Shown here piece by piece: positions 57,301-64,000 of a DNA stretch of 64,000 nt. The notes beneath the pieces are model-generated. The model saw only the letters and a list, made by a program, of their open reading frames with translations. It was not told the DNA's origin and did no database searches. Source of the DNA: Lentinus brumalis (taxonomy: Eukaryota > Basidiomycota > Agaricomycetes > Polyporales > Polyporaceae); the NCBI GenBank assembly GCA_001792895.1, contig MARA01000003.1:1426001-1490000 (forward strand), written 5' to 3'. Within the stretch, counting starts at the first letter, position 1; each line of letters starts with the position of its first letter. Made by a program: the position numbers and the translations under genes.

Positions 57301-60300
57301 CACGAAGCCGGAATCACGTAGCTCACCTTACACTGGCGATGTGGTGCATCAATGATCCCGGTAGGCAGTAGAGGTCGTGCGCAGGGCTGATGCCTGTCTC
57401 GAGTACGGTGGGACGTGGCGGTTTGGAGAGAAGGAGGGCCGTGAGAGTTCTGCCGCTTGCGCGGTGTATATCTCGGTGTCTGCTAGGTAAGTAGGGGATC
57501 GTAAACAACGTGTAGTCGATAAAGGGTCCAGTGAGAATCAATTTTTGAGCAAGAATTCAGAGCGTGAATTCAAATCGTCAAAGGGCAGTGCACGTCAATG
57601 AGAACACGGGTCAGCGACTATTGCAAACTTCCGGGAGAGAGGTCTTGCGATAGGCGACATGCTTCTATATATCACGGAGCACCGTGAAGACTTCTCTGAA
57701 GATTTGGTCTTTCCAGGGTCTACCGTGGCACCCGCAGCATCTGCACATGTCCTGAGCCACTGAAAGTCATGGCTCTATGTCTGAGTGCAATATGTTCAGA
57801 ATGAACTTGTTCCCTGACACTCTCCAGGACTCAGATAGTGCTAGAGGGTATGAATGCTGTTGACTCAGGTAGGTCGGCAGTGCGGTGACCGTGGGCCTGC
57901 AGATTGTTTCCAATAATATCTCGCCTTCGAGAAGCTCCTGATCGGTGTACACAAGTCTAGACCCATCCACTACGTCACGATCAGGCAAGGCTGAAGTTCT
58001 AAGTGTTCACCTGCTGGGACTTTAGGATATTGACCCACTTGCTTATGCAGGAGGAAGCTTCCTGTCTGCTTGGATGTGTTGTTGCACTCCATACTGCCAC
58101 CTGAGATACTGCAGGCCACAAGGACACAGGTCCAAGTAGCCAGGACATGCTCATGGGATAATGAGGATGGTCATGACTCACCACAACGGCGGCCGCGGGA
58201 GTGCGACGGGACAATCAGCGGGCGAAGCTGATGCCGCTACCAGGGTAACTATCCAGGTATGGAAAGCATCAACCTGTCCGCGGAATTAAAGAGGTGATGT
58301 GCAACCATGAGGTCATGCCGGATTATAGGCCTGGATCATTCAGGCCTAGACCACGGCATGGACAACTTGCTGCATGCGCAGAACGAGTTCTCTCATGTCG
58401 GAATTGCTCAGAAAGCATTTGAACACTCACCGCTGTGCAGAGTATATTCACCTGACAGCGAGGCCATGGAAGTCTCATGCCGCTGCGCTACAAGTTGGAA
58501 GATGTCGGAGCAGACAGCTTGAATGGCAATGATATTTGACCCGGGTCCCCAAATTCCAGGGCTTCAGCGCAGAATTCACTCGTGAGCATGAGCTACGAGG
58601 GAGATAAGAGGCACAGGTACTGCAGATGTATGGGGGAAAGAGGAGGAAGCGGGTGTGCCGCGGCTTGAGCGAAAAAGGCAATCTAAGCGCTCTTCGAAAT
58701 CGCAAGCATCCACGATAGCGCACAAGCGCTGCATCCTCATTTCCCACTTCACCAGCTCAGCGCAGGTCGACCAATGTATTCCAAAGGCTTACGTAAGGAG
58801 CTCTGCACTAGCATAGTGACCTATGAGCTGAACAGACACCTACAACCTGCAGGACAAAGTCGGCAAGTAATGCTACAGCTCGGATCCTGCAACTCTGGGC
58901 CGTCTACGTGCCGACCAACGTACCGTGGCTTGTGTACCCACCTAGGGCTACCAGAGCATCTAGTACTGTCTTGTACTAAGCAGCCTAAGCCCTCTGGTGC
59001 TCTCCAATTGGTCCAGAAAAGGGGAGATTGCTGCAGAATCACTCGGTTTCAAGGACCCTGTCCTTGTCCCTTCGTCCGCCGACTGTACGACAGAAATACG
59101 AGCCGATAAATGGCCATCAAGTTCCTGGCGTCTACGTTACGTTGCGCCTTGAGCCGAGACATCTTCGCTCGCCTGGAATATGCTAGTCGCTCTGCTCCGT
59201 CTGCCCCCCCTGCATCTTCATCCCACCTTGCCGTGTCGCCGTCTGGTTGGACGAGAACCTCGTACATCCTCGATGCGTGCGAACGTCGAGCAGTCAACAA
59301 CTTAAAGTTCTGTGCTCGTGACTCCGGTTAGCAGAAGATGTATAAGTACCCCATCATTGCGACGACCTCCCGGGTACCCCCACCTATGTCTATCCCCATC
59401 CCCGTCCCCATCCCCGTCCCCATCCATATACCGTTGTCCATACCTCGCACCCTCGCTCATTATATTTGCTGCACGTTTATATATCCACCACACAGATTGT
59501 CATCTCTTAGACATGCTACATACATTCCTTGAGCACATAGTTACTTCTGTTCGCAATTCTCAATCCACCGCGAAGTTCGTGTAGTTGTCCCGCACCCCTC
59601 CTTCTCATTATATCTTCAGCCTGACAGCCTATCCGGCACTCTACCTGCCTTTATACACGCTCCTTCCTTTACTTCATGCTCAACTCTCTGCTGTACGACC
59701 TCGCACCATACCACCTCGGGCCATTCGTACAGCAGGCTGGAGGTCGCTGGTAAGCTCCCCCAGACTCTCGTACACTTCGCCACTCTGACCATGTTTGCCA
59801 GATGTTATTGCAGCCTTTTACGGCCAAGCTTCCGACCAAGGTATGCCTTCGAACGTACTCCGCAGTCTGTCCTTGCACTGACTACCGTCTCGATAGACTG
59901 AACATGTTACTCGAGTACTCAGGTACTGTGACAGTGCTCTTCAACCTCCTTTAACCTCTGCTGATTGCTCTACTCTTCCACCTAGTCGTCATCTCGTCTG
60001 TACAGAGCATCCAAACCCGGGCCCTCCTTGGCCGTGGTGCTCAGGCTCTGCCCAACGCCGAAGGTGAGTACGATACTATTCGAGTCCTCGTGTCCATGCA
60101 GCTTATACCGTCTTAGGATATCAAGAGTTCGACCATCCTGTCAAAGCAGTTCACCGCGCACCTCTCTGCGCCGACGCCACCTTGGGAACCGGTGTGACAG
60201 TGTCTGACTCGTTCAGATCTCTGCTCTGTTATGCTCACTACTATTCGCTATAGGGACCTATGTCGTACTGATACATACTAGTGCTTGCCACTGAGGACCG

Positions 60301-61480
60301 TCGATGGTCTGAAGCTTCACTTGTTGAGCTCTCAAGACTCCGACCCGTGTCATGTCGTACTACTTAGTCCGCCCGTATCACCCTTGTCCCGTACTGACTC
60401 GGCTGTACTGTCTAGCACGTCCTTCTCGTCTCGCACATACGAATGCGGCCGCTCACGTGAAGCCGGACGAGTGCCTGCAACACGGATCTTTCCGTGAGTC
60501 CCGCTCTCAATGCTTGCTATTCCCGACATAACCATAGACTGATAGGGTACCTGTCTCTTTCAGGAGTGGCATGTCACGCCGTAATGCAAGCCTAGGAGGT
60601 ACGGAACCCGCTTCGAAGGTACTCTAGCAAGGCCGTACTCTCACTGGCTTATTATGCAGGCTGGTATCCAGGTTGCCGGACGTACCTCCGCCAAGTCGGT
60701 GAGCTCGGGCACTTCGGGCATCAGCTACGAACGTCGTGGTACGTCTCAGATAGTTCAGCCACTCCGAACTGACAAGCACTCTCGCAGATATCACTTGCAG
60801 GAACTCGGGTGGACTTGCGCAGTATGCTCGAAGTCCAGTGTAAGTCCATTCGTTCACGGTTGGCCCGGGGCTGTTACTGACCTTCTCGCGATGATCCAGA
60901 CAGCGTCAGGATGTGTGTCGCTATCCTGGCATTGAGGTACGTCTCTCGATCCGCGCTCAAGATGCAGACAGCCGGGACTCACTTAGAGTCTTCGCAGATC
61001 GCTATCTCGGGTCACCAGAGAGCAGTGCGTCTGCGCTAAGTCGCCGTCTCGCCTCCACACTTCTGTAGTCGCTCACTCGCATATTCCGCAGAACACGCAC
61101 ACGCTGCATCTCAAGTCCACTCCATGGAACTCGAGGCAAGTACCTGTTATCGTATTGTACTGAACATAGTGTCGACTGCTCACGGGGATTTGGTGCTGTC
61201 TAGACCTCACGAGGCTCCCAACAGCCCGAACACGAACGCAGTCTCCGGGACCGCAAAGCGGTATATTACAGGTAACTCCGTACATGGTAGTGCTACGCCC
61301 CGTGAGATCTGCTCCGTGCTCCGTGCTCGTGCTCGTCCGGCACGGCAGCGAGAGCGGCGAGGGCGAGGCATCGTCTGGCCGTCCGAGTTTCCCGGGCGCG
61401 TTCGCGCGCCCTGCACCGTTCGTCGTCGCCGTATGGTGACACATTGCCCGTCCCTCTCACGCAAGCAGTGTGTCTCACGG
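57301..61480. other. gene-poor stretch, no gene recognised
   Basis: Short open frames only. Includes the simple repeat at 59391-59425. Composition changes from AT-richer (57.5-58.5 kb) to GC-rich towards 61.4 kb. Confidence 0.4.
59391..59425. repeat. simple repeat, CCCATCCCCGT-type
   Basis: Three near-perfect units of about 12 bases (CCCATCCCCGTC) in direct repetition. No coding context. Confidence 0.8.
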
Positions 61481-64000
61481 CTCGTGTAGCCGGCGACCGT
61501 CGAGGAGCGCACCGCGGATACCGCTGTGCCCGCGGTGCTTTCCTTGCACGCCCGATTGCTTTGTTTCATTCTTCATTACGTCGCGAGGCGGAAATGCGTT
61601 CGTTTTGAGCCGGTTCCCGGCAACCTGATAGTTCGTCCCGAGCTGCGCGAGGGCGGTCCTGTGACGTCCTCGGTACATCCGTGTGTCGCCGATGAGCGAC
61701 TTCGAGAGCGGGCGGGCACGTCGGATGCGGCGTGCCGTTTTGAGATTCCGCGCGCCGAGTGTTGCCACGACGTTCGCGCTGCACGCTATCCGCATGAGGA
61801 AGGTGTCTGAGACTGTCGGGATAGCGTCAGCACGAACTGGAGCGGGTCTGGTGAAGCGGACATACCGGGCATACGAGAGTCGTCTCCCGCCCGCCGCGCA
61901 CCTCGAGTCCGCGAGCCCGTTCATAGTCATCGCCTCCGCGGCACGCAAACCCATCCATGGTCGTCCTAGTATCCGGTCCCGTCGTTCCGGAACGTCCCGC
62001 TGGTCGTAAGTGGTCGGAACGCGAGTTGGTTCTGTGGGCCAGCCGACCTGCGTCGATACAGTTCGGACGAGGACCGGTTCGCACATCGTCGGAGGACTTG
62101 TGCGTGCATTGCGAGGTGGTTGCACGGCCGTCCGGTTTGTATCCCGGCCGAGAGGATGGCAGCGGCATGTCGGCGGGCCATGAGATCGCGTTGAGAGAGA
62201 TTTGCCCGGGCCTCTCGGCTCTTCGCGGGGGAGTGCACACTCAATGCGAATGTATCGGTTGAGCCGGAGAGTTCGTGAGGATACGTGCAGGGGCTCGGGA
62301 GTTATGGCGGGGACAGTCAGGCCGCAGACGGGGTCGCAGCGGGCGCGCATAGCGCTTGAGACCGCGAGGGCCACGTCGTCCGGACGCGGTTGATAGCACG
62401 TGGAGTGCATGCGGGATCTGAGCGATGCAGTCTTGAACGGCTGCTGGCCGTCGTTCGAGTTCGGCGGGATGTCGCTCTCCTGGCGGGGCCCCGCGAGCCG
62501 ACCTCGACTTCCCGGCAAGGCAGTGGCTACCGGCTGCCCGCTCGTGCCCGTATATGCTTGTCTAAGCGTCCCGAGACAGCTGCGACTGGCTGAGATGGCC
62601 GACACGGCCGGGTTCGCGAGTTCGTTCCGGACCCCCTCCCGAGCACCCGCCCGACGACCGGATTTTCGAACCCGTCCCGGCGGCGCGAAACCGAGTCGCA
62701 CGCACTCTATGCAACTCGTGCGACATGCGTGTGCAGTCTCGCGCCGCTCCGGGACGATTTGCTGGCGGGAGAGCCGGTACGAGTCGTCGGGCGGCGAGAA
62801 TGCAAGGAAATCGCGTTTGAAACCGATTTTGAGACCGGCTCGGATCGTGGTGCGGCTGTCACTGTTGATAGCGACTGTTCAGCATGGTCTGGGAGTACCA
62901 GACGTGGAGCGAGGCGGGCGGGAGTGCGGGTGTTGTGGCCGACCTTGTGTCGGGCCGCACGATGCGACTGCCCGACGACCGCATATTCGAACGCATCCTG
63001 GCGGCGCGAAACCGGGTCGCACGCAGTCTATACGACTCGTGCAATATGCGTGTGCAGTTTTGCGCCGTTCGGGGGCGATTTGCTGCCGGGAGAGCCGGGA
63101 TGAGTGGGCGGGCGGCGAGAATGCAAAGGAAATCGCACTTTGAGGCGATTTCTGAACCGGCTCGGATCGCGGTGCGGCTGCGTATGCTGATGAAGAACGT
63201 TCAACACGTTCGAGGCGTGCTTGTGATAGCACGAGAGGGGCCGGATTGCGGGAGTTATGGCGCGTCTTGTGCCGCGCCGGGCCCCCGAGGGCAGATCGAG
63301 GGCGGTCGTCCGTGGTCGTCTCGAGCGTCGGCCATCAGTGGGCCGTATGCATTCGAGACTGCATGTCTTGTTTGCGTCGGTTTCACGGCGGTGCGGCTCG
63401 TGGTTCGGGCAGGAGGGCGGCTCGAAAGTCGGGCGGGCGCGCGAAGCGCGATGGGAGCGAGATTGGCGACCTCGCTGGATTCGTACGCGGGCGGGCGGGT
63501 TCGATTCGGAATGGTCGGTGTATTCCGTGAGCGTGATTCGAGCGAGCTCGGGTGGGCGAGGCTGGAGCTATGGCGGGTTTGGTGGTGACGGTGACGCCTG
63601 GCGCGCTCAGCGCCGGCGTGCAACGGTCTTGAGCGGTGCTTGCGGGTGCTATAGAGTATTTAGTCGTATTCAGCATCGGCGTACAGCCGACAGTAGAGGA
63701 GGTGCGGTCGGGTGAAGGAGAGGCAGGGACAGGCGAGTGCGCGGCATTGGCCGTGACACTGCGCGGGCACCAGCCCATGCGTCGCGACGAGACAGATATC
63801 CTCCGGTTCGGCTGATTCCAGCGCACGCAATGGGAGCTACTGCGAGCCGGAGGAGCGTGTCTGGAGTCCGTGAGGTGCGATTTTCGGTGGTCGGCGGCAG
63901 AAAACACGCCGTGGAAGTCGTGAACGGCGTCGGACGGGTGCGCGCTGAGCTGATAATGCACAAAGGATGTCGTCAGCATTGAGGCAACACGTATTTGACG
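61481..64000. other. very GC/CpG-rich end of window, no gene recognised
   Basis: Open frames are long on several strands at once (for example 61475-62701 minus and 62400-63143 plus), which is what extreme GC content produces by itself. None has family resemblance. Holds the 321-bp tandem repeat. Could be subtelomeric, pericentromeric or a CpG-dense repeat; no telomere-type TTAGGG array is present. Confidence 0.5.
62652..63293. repeat. two tandem copies of a 321-bp GC-rich unit
   Basis: Unit 1 starts at 62652 and unit 2 at 62973, both with CGACGACCG. They stay aligned without large gaps for at least 190 bp. Shared blocks include GGCGGCGCGAAACCG, CGTGTGCAGT, GATTTGCTG, GGGAGAGCCG and GGCGGCGAGAATGCAA. 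Similarity weakens in the second half, and a third copy is not clear. Confidence 0.8.

Noticed and set aside
59391..59425. Telomeric or CRISPR-like repeat
   Set aside because: Only a short CCCATCCCCGT microsatellite; no TTAGGG units and no spacers.
61475..62701. 408-codon open frame on the minus strand
   Set aside because: Stop codons are rare in such GC-rich DNA and comparable frames exist on both strands. No family resemblance, no splice logic, and part of it runs into the tandem repeat.

Overview
The window looks like nuclear DNA of a mushroom-forming basidiomycete (Agaricomycetes, most likely a wood-rotting polypore). Genes are GC-rich, close together on both strands, and cut by many introns of about 45-80 bases with GTRNGY-type donors. 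The families are typical of such fungi: fungal GST, UbiA-like prenyltransferase, DUF7702 seven-helix proteins, mucin-like single-pass membrane proteins, F-box proteins and exo-acting GH28 pectinases. No bacterial, plasmid, CRISPR or rRNA feature was seen. All gene models are my own splicing of the raw sequence, with reading phase checked at each junction.

Left part (1-17.9 kb), mostly housekeeping: a GST (-) with a decayed second GST beside it, an RRM/zinc-knuckle RNA-binding protein (+), the mitochondrial Rieske protein (-), a secreted glycerophosphodiester phosphodiesterase (-), COX19 (-), a CYS3/MET4-type bZIP regulator (-), NPL4 (-) and, divergent from it, a DEDDy 3'-5' exonuclease (+). 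Rieske and COX19 both serve the respiratory chain, but nothing suggests co-regulation.

Middle part (17.9-44.2 kb): a gene-poor stretch, a UbiA prenyltransferase (+), another gene-poor stretch, a mucin-like membrane protein (+), LAS1 (-), a tandem DUF7702 cluster of two intact-looking copies around a headless relic (+), a dienelactone hydrolase (+), an F-box protein (-), a second mucin-like membrane protein (-), an unknown tail-anchored protein (-) and an ammonium transporter (+) with paired GATA sites upstream.

Right part (44.5-64 kb): two tandem exo-polygalacturonase genes (-) with identical exon lengths, a perfect 15-bp-arm palindrome, a large nuclear protein (-) facing mitochondrial ribosomal protein mL43 (+), then about 9 kb where I resolve no complete gene, and a very GC/CpG-rich end with a 321-bp tandem repeat.

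The most striking cross-cutting signal is that at least seven otherwise well-formed reading frames are each broken by a single missing C (coding strand), six of them in a C tract. Restoring one C re-joins obviously coding sequence each time. This points to systematic base undercalling in the assembly more than to seven pseudogenes. Biological points worth a look are very small exons (12, 16 and 19 bases), an NPL4 start codon alone in its exon, an NZF finger on NPL4, a GC-AG intron, and the duplicated pectinase and DUF7702 loci.
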